Shown piece by piece: positions 1 to 7,373 of a DNA stretch of 24,540 nt. Within the stretch, counting starts at the first letter, position 1; every line of letters starts with the position of its first letter. The position numbers and the translations under genes were made by a program. Under the pieces are notes generated by a model. The model worked only from the letters and a program-made list of their open reading frames with translations, did not search any database and had not been told where the DNA came from. Source of the DNA: a virus; the IMG/VR virus record IMGVR_UViG_3300022540_000025, positions 1 to 24,540 of that record; one strand, 5' to 3'.

Positions 1-2
1 CT

Positions 3-680
3 GCTACTAAGCAGAATGCTAACAACGGGCTAATAGAAGCAGCAATAGAGAATACCCTGTCCTTAGATGGTACTACCCCCAATGCCATGAGTGCCCAGCT
101 AGATATGGGTAATAACAGAATAATTAATGTAGCAGATGGGGTAGGTAATCAAGACCTAGTAACTGTAGTCCAATTAGACGCATTAGAGGCCTCTTTACAG
201 AACGATCATGGGGGGTTAGGCGGACTTACAGACGATGACCATACTCAGTACCTGCTAGTAGATGGTACTAGAGCTCTTACCGGAGACCTAACGACGGCAG
301 GTCTATCATGTGCAGACACAGACATAGCACGTCCTGTAATCAAGGATTATGGCATAACCCATACAACTCCTACAATAGCAGCTAACGTTATTATATACGA
401 TCTTAGCCTAAGTAACTCATTTGATGTGAGTCTTACAGCTAATATCACTACTACTACATTAAGTAATCCTCCTGCTTCTGGTACTTACGGAGAGATTACA
501 ATACGACTTAAACAAGACGGTACGGGTTCTAGAACAGTAGCATGGCCTGCAAGTATAGCATGGCCCGGAGGTACTGCGCCTATAATTACTACAGCAGCTA
601 ATTCAGTTGATAGAGTAGTATTAGCGACAATAGATGGTGGAACTACCTGGGATGGTAACTTCTCACAGGATTATTCTTAA
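3..680 (+). CDS. Tail fibre protein (fibre 1), truncated at the window's left edge
   Basis: The reading frame is open from base 3, so the gene starts before the window. The ATG at 87 is an internal methionine within a conserved motif, not the start. The first residues (ANNGLIEAA, then TPNAMSAQLDMG) align with residues 24-54 of the fibre encoded at 9422 (SNNALIEAA, TPNAMAADLDLG). By that alignment about 18 N-terminal residues are missing. Next come the common phage-fibre motif DDDHTQYLLVDGTRALTGDL (about 232-291) and a C-terminal beta-rich segment with SNPPASGTYGE and QDGTGSRTVAWPAS, a tip domain seen in many phage fibres. The N-terminal part is expected to anchor the protein to the tail; the C-terminal part is exposed and may contact the host surface. 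The stop overlaps the next start by one base (TAATG). The fibre assignment is firm; the receptor is unknown. Confidence 0.85.
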   Translation, partial: ATKQNANNGLIEAAIENTLSLDGTTPNAMSAQLDMGNNRIINVADGVGNQDLVTVVQLDALEASLQNDHGGLGGLTDDDHTQYLLVDGTRALTGDLTTAGLSCADTDIARPVIKDYGITHTTPTIAANVIIYDLSLSNSFDVSLTANITTTTLSNPPASGTYGEITIRLKQDGTGSRTVAWPASIAWPGGTAPIITTAANSVDRVVLATIDGGTTWDGNFSQDYS

Positions 681-1426
681 TGCTAGTAGGTAGAGGACTG
701 GCAGCAGGATTTTCTGTAGTAAGTAATGGCTATTATGATACAATCATAGGAGATAGTCCAGTAGCTTATTGGAGGTTAGGAGAGGCGTCAGGATCTGTAG
801 CAGTTGATGAAATTGGAGTATTAGGCGTAAATGGTACACATACTTTAGTTACTCTAGGTGAAGTGGGCGCTATTACTGGCGATAGTGATACAGCAACACT
901 TATGGAAACTGGTGGTGGAGGGATCTTGAACTGTGGTAGTACTGATGATTTCAGTTTTATTCAGAATACAGCAGTGTTTAGTATAGAGTTTTGGGCAAAA
1001 AAGGCCAACCTACTAGGAACTAGTTGGTATGTTATGTCTAGTGCTCATAACTCTACCCAAAAAACTGTTCTAGTTGTTTTTGAAGCGGCCAGACTAAGAG
1101 CAGCATCTTACTATGGCAGTAGTGGTAATACAGGATTTCGGACCGAAGTAGATGTTGGTGACGCTGTTACAGATACTTTATATCATTATTATGCGATTAC
1201 TGGCGACGGTTCAGATGTTATTATATATATTGATGGGATTGAGGTTAAATCAGATATAGTTACTGCGCTATCTACTGGTAATTCTACGGGTAATTTATAT
1301 ATAGGTGCTCTTAATAATCTTCCAGTAGCATCTAATATATATAATGGCACTTTGGACGAAGTGGCAATATATGATATAACATTATCGCCAGCACAAGTTT
1401 TAGCACATTATAATGCAGGAATTTAA
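680..1426 (+). CDS. LamG/concanavalin A-like lectin-fold virion protein
   Basis: A 248-residue protein. From about residue 22 to the end it matches the pattern of LamG-type (Laminin_G_3) jelly-roll domains: SPVAYWRLGE at the start, FSIEFWAKK for the central strand, YHYYAITGDGSDVIIYIDG for the paired strands, and GTLDEVAIYDITLSPAQV at the end. This family binds sugars or other ligands and is common in phage receptor-binding or capsid-surface proteins. The gene starts on the stop codon of the tail fibre gene (TAATG), so the two are probably translated together; this suggests a fibre-associated adhesin, though a head-surface protein is also possible. The N-terminus (about 20 residues, hydrophobic and glycine-containing) is short and could be an attachment segment. 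No catalytic residues are recognisable. Fold: confident. Target: unknown. Confidence 0.75.
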   Translation: MLVGRGLAAGFSVVSNGYYDTIIGDSPVAYWRLGEASGSVAVDEIGVLGVNGTHTLVTLGEVGAITGDSDTATLMETGGGGILNCGSTDDFSFIQNTAVFSIEFWAKKANLLGTSWYVMSSAHNSTQKTVLVVFEAARLRAASYYGSSGNTGFRTEVDVGDAVTDTLYHYYAITGDGSDVIIYIDGIEVKSDIVTALSTGNSTGNLYIGALNNLPVASNIYNGTLDEVAIYDITLSPAQVLAHYNAGI

Positions 1427-1429
1427 TTA

Positions 1430-1945
1430 ATGGTAAATCCTAATAAATACAAAGATACAATGGGCAGGTTCCGTACCCAATCTCTATTCTATGAGATGAA
1501 GTATGAGGGGTATGCTCCCATGTTTACCCTTAAAGACCAAGACCATGAAGTAGCCGGAGTTGTATATAGAAGTCTAAGAGAGTTATATTTAATGTATGCA
1601 GATCCTACAGAATACTCCTTTGCTATGGGGGTATTTGGATCTCTTAAGTGCTGGTATAAGATAGCAGGAAATAAAGAACTAAGCGAGTTTGTTAATCGTT
1701 GGAGAGCCGATCTGGAAGTTAAGTTACGATCAGAAGGGGTTATGGCTATCAGAGATCTAGCAACAGATGAAGGATCTAAGAGCAGATTAGCTGCCGCTAA
1801 GTGGTTAGCTGATAAAGGCTGGGAAGGAAAGGCTAGAGGACGTCCCGCAGCCCATGAGATCGCTAAGAATGCTAAGACCAAGACTCGTATGGAGGAAGCA
1901 CTATCTGATGACTACGAGAGAATATTTAGTAAGACCGTTCAATGA
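1430..1945 (+). CDS. terS: Terminase small subunit
   Basis: A 171-residue protein directly upstream of the large terminase, overlapping it by four bases (ATGA). In podoviruses the small subunit recognises phage DNA and hands it to the large subunit for packaging into the prohead. The sequence supports this: a basic N-terminus, a helical central part (SLRELYLMYADPTEYSFAMG, about residues 48-67) and the segment AAKWLADKGWEGKARGRPAA (about 121-140), which matches the C-terminal part of many podovirus small terminases (AAKWLADKGW...GRP). The tail is charged. A purine-rich AGGAA lies about eight bases before the ATG, three bases after the LamG stop. Small terminases diverge quickly, so the call rests partly on position. 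Confidence 0.8.
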   Translation: MVNPNKYKDTMGRFRTQSLFYEMKYEGYAPMFTLKDQDHEVAGVVYRSLRELYLMYADPTEYSFAMGVFGSLKCWYKIAGNKELSEFVNRWRADLEVKLRSEGVMAIRDLATDEGSKSRLAAAKWLADKGWEGKARGRPAAHEIAKNAKTKTRMEEALSDDYERIFSKTVQ

Positions 1946-3507
1946 GGGGTAATAAGAGAGGGCAGGATTTTAGGGAACAGATAAAACAGGCAGCTGAAGC
2001 AGATCTGCTAGTCTTTATACGTTTAATAGCTCCCCATAGAGTATTAGGAGCTATCCACGAAGATATGATACGTTGGTGGACGCGAGAGGATGCAGGAGAC
2101 CATCAACTGGTCCTGATGCCACGAGACCATCAAAAGAGCGCAATGGCAGCTTACAGAGTCGCTTGGTGGCTTACAAAGCATCCTGATGAGACATTCTTAT
2201 ATGTGAGCGCTACTACAACTCTAGCAGAGAAACAGTTATACTTCATTAAGAATATACTAACCTCTCCTATATACCGTCAATACTGGCCTGAGATGGTTAA
2301 TAAGGACGAGGGTAAGAGGGAGAAATGGACATCTACTGAGATAATGCTGGACCATCCAATACGGAAAGCAGAAGGTATACGAGACGCCTCTATACAGGCA
2401 GCAGGACTTACAACCACTATAACCGGACTCCATTTTACTAAGGCCGTCCTAGATGATGTGGTAGTTAAGGAAAATGCCCATACGGAGGAAGGAAGAGAGA
2501 AGGTGAGAGCCCTTTACTCCTTACTAGCTTCGGTCGAAACAACGGGATCAGAGGAATGGGTTGTAGGCACTAGGTACGATCCTAGAGATTTATATAACGA
2601 TTTAATATCAATGGAAGAGGATACATATGACGAGGACGGAGAGCTGATAGGCTCTACTCAGGTATATGAGACCTTCCAGAAAGAAGTAGAGGACAGAGGA
2701 GATGGAACAGGCGAGTTTCTGTGGCCAAGACAGCAGAGAAAAGATGGTAAGTATTTCGGGTTCAACATCCAGATCCTTGCAAAGAAAAGAGCTAAGTACC
2801 TTGATCAAATGCAGTTTAGGGCCCAGTACTACAATGACCCGAATGATCCAGATAACGAGGCCATACCGTCCACGAGATTCCAATACTACGACAAGAAGTT
2901 CTTAGAACAAGTAGAAGGTCATTGGGAATATAATGGAGCTAGATTAAACGTATATGCGGCTATTGACTTTGCATTCTCTTTAGCTAGAAAGGCTGATTAT
3001 ACTGCTATATGTGTTATAGGCATCAGTGCTGAAAGTCAGATATATATCTTAGATATCGACAGATTCAAGACAGAGAAGATTTCTGAATACTTTAAGCATA
3101 TATTAGATCTTCATGTTAAATGGGGATTTACTAAGTTAAGAGCGGAGGTTAACGTAGCTCAGAATACAATCGTAGAGAGTTTAAAGAAGGATTATATTAT
3201 AGCTAATGGACTGCAATTATCAGTTGACTCATTCAGACCTACACGTAATGAAGGTAATAAGGAAGAACGTATGAGTGCTATTTTAGAGCCAAGATATGCT
3301 AACATGCAGGTATGGCACTTTAAAGGGGGCCATTGTTTTGCTTTAGAAGAAGAGTTGATTAAGACTAGACCAGCCCATGATGATATTAAGGACAGCCTAT
3401 CTTCGGCAATAGATCTAGCAGTGCCGCCTGTACGTAGGCGTCAGGGAGGAAACAAACAAAGTAATATAGTATATCACCCACGATTCGGAGGAGTTTCTAG
3501 CGGATGA
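1942..3507 (+). CDS. terL: Terminase large subunit (ATPase and nuclease)
   Basis: A 521-residue packaging motor protein. It pumps DNA through the portal using ATP and cuts the concatemer. Visible motifs: a Walker A-like loop MPRDHQKS (59-66), deviating from the classic GKS/T in the way typical of podovirus terminases; the adenine/SAT region LYVSAT (86-91); Walker B VLDD (169-172) followed by VVVKEN; and a coupling segment VGTRYDPRDLY (208-218). The C-terminal RNase H-like nuclease has the acidic residue in AAIDFAF (D342), E402 in RAEVN, and the final acidic cluster HDDIKDS (479-485). Length is usual for the family. It overlaps terS at one end and the portal at the other by four bases each (ATGA), so stoichiometry is probably set by coupled translation. 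Confidence 0.95.
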   Translation: MRGNKRGQDFREQIKQAAEADLLVFIRLIAPHRVLGAIHEDMIRWWTREDAGDHQLVLMPRDHQKSAMAAYRVAWWLTKHPDETFLYVSATTTLAEKQLYFIKNILTSPIYRQYWPEMVNKDEGKREKWTSTEIMLDHPIRKAEGIRDASIQAAGLTTTITGLHFTKAVLDDVVVKENAHTEEGREKVRALYSLLASVETTGSEEWVVGTRYDPRDLYNDLISMEEDTYDEDGELIGSTQVYETFQKEVEDRGDGTGEFLWPRQQRKDGKYFGFNIQILAKKRAKYLDQMQFRAQYYNDPNDPDNEAIPSTRFQYYDKKFLEQVEGHWEYNGARLNVYAAIDFAFSLARKADYTAICVIGISAESQIYILDIDRFKTEKISEYFKHILDLHVKWGFTKLRAEVNVAQNTIVESLKKDYIIANGLQLSVDSFRPTRNEGNKEERMSAILEPRYANMQVWHFKGGHCFALEEELIKTRPAHDDIKDSLSSAIDLAVPPVRRRQGGNKQSNIVYHPRFGGVSSG

Positions 3508-5273
3508 CAGGCAAGGTACAAGAAGTTAGAGATCTGATTAATCGGAATACTCTGGCAGCAGATATATCTAATAAATATGAGTGGTGGATACAGCAGAGGA
3601 GTTCCTGGACAGCCCAGGTCAAAGAATTACGTAACTTCATCTTTGCTACAGATACTACTACTACTAGTAATAAGTCTCTTCCTTGGAAGAATTCTACTAC
3701 GACACCTAAACTATGTCAGATTAGAGATAATCTCCATGCTAATTATATGGCTGCATGGTTCTCTAATGAGGACTGGATGGACTGGGAAGGCGGAGATGAG
3801 GAAGGAGATACCCATGATAAACAACAAGCTATCAAGACGTGGATGGCGAATAAGCTTATCGAGGGGGGCTTTAGAGAAGCTGTTAGCCGTTTAGCATATG
3901 ACTGGATTGATACAGGTAACTGTTTTGCAGAAGTTATCTTTGTAAGAGAGACTAAGTTAGATCCAATAACAGGAGAGAAGATTGCAGGATATGTCGGTCC
4001 TAAATTGGTTCGTAAGAGTCCTTATGAGTCTGTTTTTAATCTGTCGGCACCTTCGTACCGCGAGTCTCCTACTATTACTCGTTATGTTAAAACAATCGGG
4101 GAGCTCAAACAAGAACTTGAAGAAAGACCAGAATTAGGATATAACAAAGATATTATATCATATGTAGAGAATGTAAGATCTGTATTAGGTGGAGGAGGCT
4201 TTAATTCTACTGATATAGATAAAGCAGAAGGTATCAATATTGATGGGTTTGGTACTCTGACAGAATATTATCAATCAGGATATGTCGAGATCTTAGAGTT
4301 TGAAGGTGATATACATGATGAGCAGGGAAATTACTTAAAAGACCAAGTAATCACTGTTATTGATCGTACCCACCTGATCCGCAAGGAAACATCTCCTAGC
4401 TGGATAGGTAAGACTAATAAGTTACATGTAGGCTGGAGGTTACGTCCTGATAACCTTATGGGTATGGGTCCCTTAGACAATCTAGTAGGTATGCAGTACC
4501 GAATAGATCATCTAGAGAATCTAAAAGCAGATGCTATGGATATCCTGGTCCATCCAATGAAGGTACTTAAAGGTAACGTAGAAGAATTTACCTGGGAACC
4601 GGGCGGTACAATCTACGTAGGGGATGATGGTGATGTAGATACGTTAACTGTAGATGCTCAGATACTACTTGCTAACAATGAGATTAACGAATTAGAACGT
4701 AAGATGGAGGAGATGGCCGGAGCCCCTAAACAGGCTATGGGCATACGTACTCCTGGAGAGAAGACACTAGGCGAAGTACAGGCCCTAGAGAATGCAGCAG
4801 GGCGTATATTTACAGACAAGACTACAGAGTTTGAGATAGCTATTATCGAAGCCGCTCTTAATCTTATGCTGGAGATAGGTAGACGTCATATGGATGGAGA
4901 GGACCTAGTAAGGGTTCTAGACGACGATATAGGAGTAGCTAACTTCCTTAAGATTACTAAGAAGGATATTACTGCTAGAGGTAAGCTAAGAGCGCGAGGA
5001 GCACGTCATTTCTCAGCACAAGCATTACTTATGCAGAATATACAGCTAGTATTCAATGGACCTTTAGGTCAGATGATTACCCCACATGTAAGTACTGTAC
5101 GGCTAGCATCACTTGTAGAAGAGATGTTGGGATTAGAGAGAACAGGGCTAATTAGACCTAATGTAGGATTAACTGAGCAAGCAGACTCTCAACGACTATC
5201 ACAATCCTTACAGGAACAGCTAGAGATTGAATCAGCCACTCCTGTTGAGGGAGAAGAAGAGGAGATTGTTTAA
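3504..5273 (+). CDS. Portal (head-to-tail connector) protein
   Basis: A 589-residue protein immediately after the large terminase (ATGA overlap), the usual place for the portal. It has the features of the podovirus head-tail connecting protein family (PF12236-like): an N-terminal helical part with WWIQQRSSW (about 28-36); the segment DNLHANYMAAWFSNEDWMDW (about 75-95); the central wing/stem stretch NLMGMGPLDNLVGMQYRIDH (about 312-331); and the family-typical APKQAMGIRTPGEKTLGEVQ (about 406-425) leading into a long helix, NAAGRIFTDKT. Twelve copies would form the ring through which DNA enters and leaves and to which the tail adaptor binds. The C-terminal tail is strongly acidic (EGEEEEI), in contrast to the very basic protein that follows. 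Confidence 0.92.
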   Translation: MTGKVQEVRDLINRNTLAADISNKYEWWIQQRSSWTAQVKELRNFIFATDTTTTSNKSLPWKNSTTTPKLCQIRDNLHANYMAAWFSNEDWMDWEGGDEEGDTHDKQQAIKTWMANKLIEGGFREAVSRLAYDWIDTGNCFAEVIFVRETKLDPITGEKIAGYVGPKLVRKSPYESVFNLSAPSYRESPTITRYVKTIGELKQELEERPELGYNKDIISYVENVRSVLGGGGFNSTDIDKAEGINIDGFGTLTEYYQSGYVEILEFEGDIHDEQGNYLKDQVITVIDRTHLIRKETSPSWIGKTNKLHVGWRLRPDNLMGMGPLDNLVGMQYRIDHLENLKADAMDILVHPMKVLKGNVEEFTWEPGGTIYVGDDGDVDTLTVDAQILLANNEINELERKMEEMAGAPKQAMGIRTPGEKTLGEVQALENAAGRIFTDKTTEFEIAIIEAALNLMLEIGRRHMDGEDLVRVLDDDIGVANFLKITKKDITARGKLRARGARHFSAQALLMQNIQLVFNGPLGQMITPHVSTVRLASLVEEMLGLERTGLIRPNVGLTEQADSQRLSQSLQEQLEIESATPVEGEEEEIV

Positions 5274-5575
5274 TGTGTCCAAGCGGTAAGAACTATATTC
5301 GCGATTACGCGCAAGAGCAAGTAACAGCAAGGGCTCGCGGAGAGACTAAAGATAGGGCTAAACGTAATGCGGCTAGAGCTAAGTTAAAGAAGAGCGGAGT
5401 TAATGTATCCGGAAAAGACGTGGATCACAAGAAAGGAATACGAGGAGGCAATGGAAAAGCTAATCTACGTACTCAGTCAAAAGCAACTAATAGAGCTGCT
5501 GGGGGACGCAAAGGTAACACAGCCGGAAAGGCGTCTGGAGCCCGAAAGGGGCATAAATCAAGAGGAAAGAAATAA
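5273..5575 (+). CDS. Small very basic HNH-like protein
   Basis: A 100-residue protein rich in Lys and Arg (over a quarter of residues). The middle carries an HNH-like core: DVDHKKG (49-55, D51-H52), then GGNGKANLR (58-66, N64) and KATNRA (70-75, N73), a pattern seen in small phage HNH proteins encoded near the portal or terminase. In HK97, an HNH protein near the terminase is needed for DNA packaging, so a packaging-linked nuclease is plausible. The rest (ARARGETKDRAKRNAARAK and a Gly/Lys/Arg-rich tail) looks like a nucleic-acid-binding extension. The start overlaps the portal stop (TAATG), and the stop overlaps the next start in the same way. Whether it is catalytically active is not known from sequence. 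It could instead be a capsid-internal DNA-binding protein. Confidence 0.65.
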   Translation: MCPSGKNYIRDYAQEQVTARARGETKDRAKRNAARAKLKKSGVNVSGKDVDHKKGIRGGNGKANLRTQSKATNRAAGGRKGNTAGKASGARKGHKSRGKK

Positions 5576-5739
5576 TGGCGGCAGCAAAGAAGAAGAAGCG
5601 TAAAGTAAAGGCTACTGAGAAAGAAAGAGCAGCAGCTAAAAAGAAAGTTTCTAAGATGGGAGTTCTTGAGTTTAAGAGTCAATTTACTAATCTTGTAGTA
5701 GATACCAAACCTACCAAAAAGAAGAATAAAAAGAAATGA
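5575..5739 (+). CDS. 54-aa lysine-rich protein, unknown function
   Basis: A short gene. It begins at the ATG sharing its A with the TAA stop of the HNH-like gene (TAATG) and ends in a TGA overlapping the next ATG (ATGA), so both junctions match the coupling used throughout the operon. The product starts MAAAKKKKRKVKATEKERAA and ends TKPTKKKNKKK. Two lysine-rich ends flank a short less-charged segment (KMGVLEFKSQFTNLVVDT, about residues 27-44) that could form a strand or helix. About 40% of residues are Lys or Arg. No family is recognised. Such polycations could bind DNA inside the head or the acidic portal/scaffold surfaces, but this is inference. The exact overlaps at both ends argue strongly that it is a real gene. 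Confidence 0.7.
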   Translation: MAAAKKKKRKVKATEKERAAAKKKVSKMGVLEFKSQFTNLVVDTKPTKKKNKKK

Positions 5740-5945
5740 GTATCCACGATGATAAAGAGAAGAAGAAATCAGAGAAGGGGATTGTTGATGCTATTATAGA
5801 GGCATTTACTCCTAGTAAGTCTTCTTTAGCTGGGCGTCTCGCTGCTCGCAGGAAAGCATTAGAAGCAGGAGATCCTGAAAAAGCTCAAAAAGCAGGACAG
5901 CCTCGTAAGAAGAAAAAGAAGAAGAAGAAAGACGAGGAGAAATAG
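5736..5945 (+). CDS. 69-aa basic protein with a polylysine tail
   Basis: The third consecutive basic mini-protein after the portal. It overlaps the 54-aa gene by four bases (ATGA). Residues 1-15 are highly charged (KEKKKSEKG), residues 16-46 form a plausible amphipathic helix (VDAIIEAFTPSKSSLAGRL, then AARRKALEAGD), and the C-terminus is nearly pure lysine (PRKKKKKKKKDEEK). The coding run for the lysines alternates AAG and AAA, and its longest A-run is five, so no classical A-AAA-AAG slippery heptamer is present. No family is recognised. Its place between portal and scaffold suggests a head-assembly or DNA-binding role. A shared theme with its two upstream neighbours (Lys-rich tails) is visible, but no convincing alignment among them. 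Confidence 0.7.
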   Translation: MSIHDDKEKKKSEKGIVDAIIEAFTPSKSSLAGRLAARRKALEAGDPEKAQKAGQPRKKKKKKKKDEEK

Positions 5946-5946
5946 T

Positions 5947-6354
5947 ATGAGTTTATTCACTGATATTAGGGATGTGGGTAGAATAGAAGAGGTAGAAGAG
6001 TTGTTCGATTCTCCGTCAGCAGCATCTGAAGCTACAGAACAATCAGCAGCAGAGCAAGGCGCCCGAATAACTGCTGCTGGCCAACAGATAGCGGCTAGTA
6101 GGGCGAGAGCTACGAGTATAGGAGCCGGAACTGCGGCAGAACGTAGGGGAGCAGCAGCCAGTTTTGCACAGACAGCCTTTGAATCGAAGATCAAGACCGG
6201 ACCAGTAATAGAATCAGTATCCGATCCTTCATCTAAGGTAAGTGTTAGAGAAGCTACTAGACTAGATTTTGCAGCAGTAACTGCCCCGCATCTACTCTTA
6301 GAAAGGAAAGGTACTACTGCTAGAGGCGAAGGTGTTGTGAGTAAGAAACGTTGA
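5947..6354 (+). CDS. 135-aa alanine-rich helical protein, unknown function
   Basis: Starts one base after the previous stop. The sequence is low complexity in the middle (Ala, Glu, Gln, Arg; about residues 24-80, e.g. SAAEQGARITAAGQQIAAS), predicting a long helix or coiled coil, followed by a more ordered segment (SKIKTGPVIESVSDPSSKVS, about 79-98) and a basic end, VSKKR. No catalytic motif, signal peptide or membrane segment is visible. Genes of this size between portal and scaffold in podoviruses are often minor head proteins, but I do not recognise the family. Its stop overlaps the next gene's TTG start (TTGA). Confidence 0.6.
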   Translation: MSLFTDIRDVGRIEEVEELFDSPSAASEATEQSAAEQGARITAAGQQIAASRARATSIGAGTAAERRGAAASFAQTAFESKIKTGPVIESVSDPSSKVSVREATRLDFAAVTAPHLLLERKGTTARGEGVVSKKR

Positions 6355-6629
6355 GTAGGAAGATATCCCTATCCTATGTATCTGATCTAAAGACAGATCA
6401 AGACAGAGAGAGGTTTAATCAAGAATATAACCACGCAAGAGGAGTACTATTAAAGTTACGTAAACTACTTATAGAAAAACAAGAGATCAGCAGAAGTAAC
6501 CAACTGAAAGCTGATAACTATGCACTACCAGCGTGGTCTGAGAAGCAAGCCGATAGTATTGGCTACCAAAGAGCACTTAATGAAGTAATAAAACATCTAC
6601 TACCTGACCCGGTAGGAGAGGAGAAATAA
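6351..6629 (+). CDS. 92-aa conserved small phage protein, TTG start
   Basis: The start is TTG, overlapping the upstream TGA (TTGA). An in-frame TAA three codons upstream (6342-6344) and no nearby in-frame ATG leave TTG as the only sensible start. The upstream ribosome-binding signal is poor, so translation probably relies on coupling to the preceding gene. The product is helical and charged: DLKTDQDRERFNQEYNHARG (about 11-30), LLKLRKLLIEKQEI, then ALPAWSEKQADSIGYQRALN (about 58-77) and a short acidic end. The pattern of a Trp-containing segment followed by GYQRAL resembles small hypothetical proteins I associate with podovirus head operons, but no function is established. It immediately precedes the scaffold gene. 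Confidence 0.65.
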   Translation: MSRKISLSYVSDLKTDQDRERFNQEYNHARGVLLKLRKLLIEKQEISRSNQLKADNYALPAWSEKQADSIGYQRALNEVIKHLLPDPVGEEK

Positions 6630-6632
6630 ATA

Positions 6633-7361
6633 ATGAGTAATGAAAGTACAGTTGACCAAACCGTATTTGGAAGTAAAGACAGTGCCCCGACCGGAGCAGA
6701 AGATAACCAGAACCAAGAAACTGTTACGCCTACCGTAGCTAACGAGTATATTGGAGAAGGTAAGAAGTACGCAACAGAAGCTATCGCATTGGCCGCAATT
6801 GCGCCAGCACAGAATCACATTAGTGGTCTGGAGCAGGAGTTAGTTAAGGCACGAGAAGCAAATGAAGCACTCTTAGCAGATTTACAGAAACGTGAGACTG
6901 CCGAAGAGATTATTTCTAGGATAAACCCCACACAACCAGAAGTAGCAACACCAGCACCAACAGTTGATATGGAGTCAGTTAGACAGGCCGCTGCGAAAGC
7001 AGCATCAGATGCACTAGCCGCAGATAGGCAAGTAACCCTGAAACTAGCTAACGAGAAGATGGTATCTGATAAGCTTAAAGCTGATTATGGAGATTCCATA
7101 GCCAGTGTATTGGCTGATAAGTCAGAAGAAGTAGGTATGAGTATTGATGAGTTAAAGGCTATGAGCCAGAGTAATCCAAAGGCTGTATTAGCTATGTTCG
7201 ATAAGTATCAATCAATCGACCTACCTTCTAAATCAAGTAACGGTAGTTCCGTTATATCTTCTCAGATCAAACCGGCTTCTAGTCGGCCTAAGATCATGGG
7301 AGCTAGTACTACAAGTGAGTTAAATGCTGAATGGCGGAGGTGTAAAGACTTAAACAACTAA
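6633..7361 (+). CDS. Capsid assembly scaffolding protein
   Basis: A 242-residue acidic, helical protein directly before the major capsid gene, the standard place for the scaffold that guides coat assembly and then leaves the prohead. The N-terminal 35 residues are disordered and Gln/Asn/Thr-rich. Then comes EYIGEGKKYATEAIALAAIA (about 38-57), a motif typical of podovirus scaffolds (GEGKKY plus an Ala-rich helix). A coiled coil follows (about 62-100, LEQELVKAREANEALLADLQ) and a second helical region around 115-190. The C-terminus has a short basic helix (SELNAEWRRCKDLNN), which in other scaffolds is the coat-binding element. Family sequence conservation is low, so position and composition carry much of the call. 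Confidence 0.85.
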   Translation: MSNESTVDQTVFGSKDSAPTGAEDNQNQETVTPTVANEYIGEGKKYATEAIALAAIAPAQNHISGLEQELVKAREANEALLADLQKRETAEEIISRINPTQPEVATPAPTVDMESVRQAAAKAASDALAADRQVTLKLANEKMVSDKLKADYGDSIASVLADKSEEVGMSIDELKAMSQSNPKAVLAMFDKYQSIDLPSKSSNGSSVISSQIKPASSRPKIMGASTTSELNAEWRRCKDLNN

Positions 7362-7362
7362 T

Positions 7363-7369
7363 AGGAGAG
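7363..7369 (+). promoter_or_regulatory. Strong ribosome binding site of the major capsid gene
   Basis: AGGAGAG lies 4 bases before the ATG at 7374 (AGGAG core spaced 6). This capsid gene has its own strong Shine-Dalgarno signal and a 12-base gap to the scaffold stop, whereas most genes in this block overlap and depend on coupling. This fits the need for hundreds of capsid copies per virion. Confidence 0.75.
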
Positions 7370-7373
7370 ACTT

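Noticed and set aside
87-89. ATG at 87 as the start of the first tail-fibre gene
   Set aside because: The frame is open to the window's left edge, and this Met lies inside the motif TPNAMSAQLDMG, whose paralogue is internal in fibre 2.
1489-1881. 130-aa minus-strand frame opposite terS
   Set aside because: Antisense frame of a recognisable terminase small subunit, with no plausible upstream or downstream partner on that strand.
5577-5603. KKKKRKV in the 54-aa protein resembling the SV40 nuclear localisation signal
   Set aside because: Expected by chance in a polylysine-rich protein; no eukaryotic context is indicated.
5908-5936. Possible ribosomal frameshift site in the polylysine run of the 69-aa gene
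   Set aside because: The longest A-run is five, so there is no A-AAA-AAG heptamer, and no extended frame worth reaching lies downstream.
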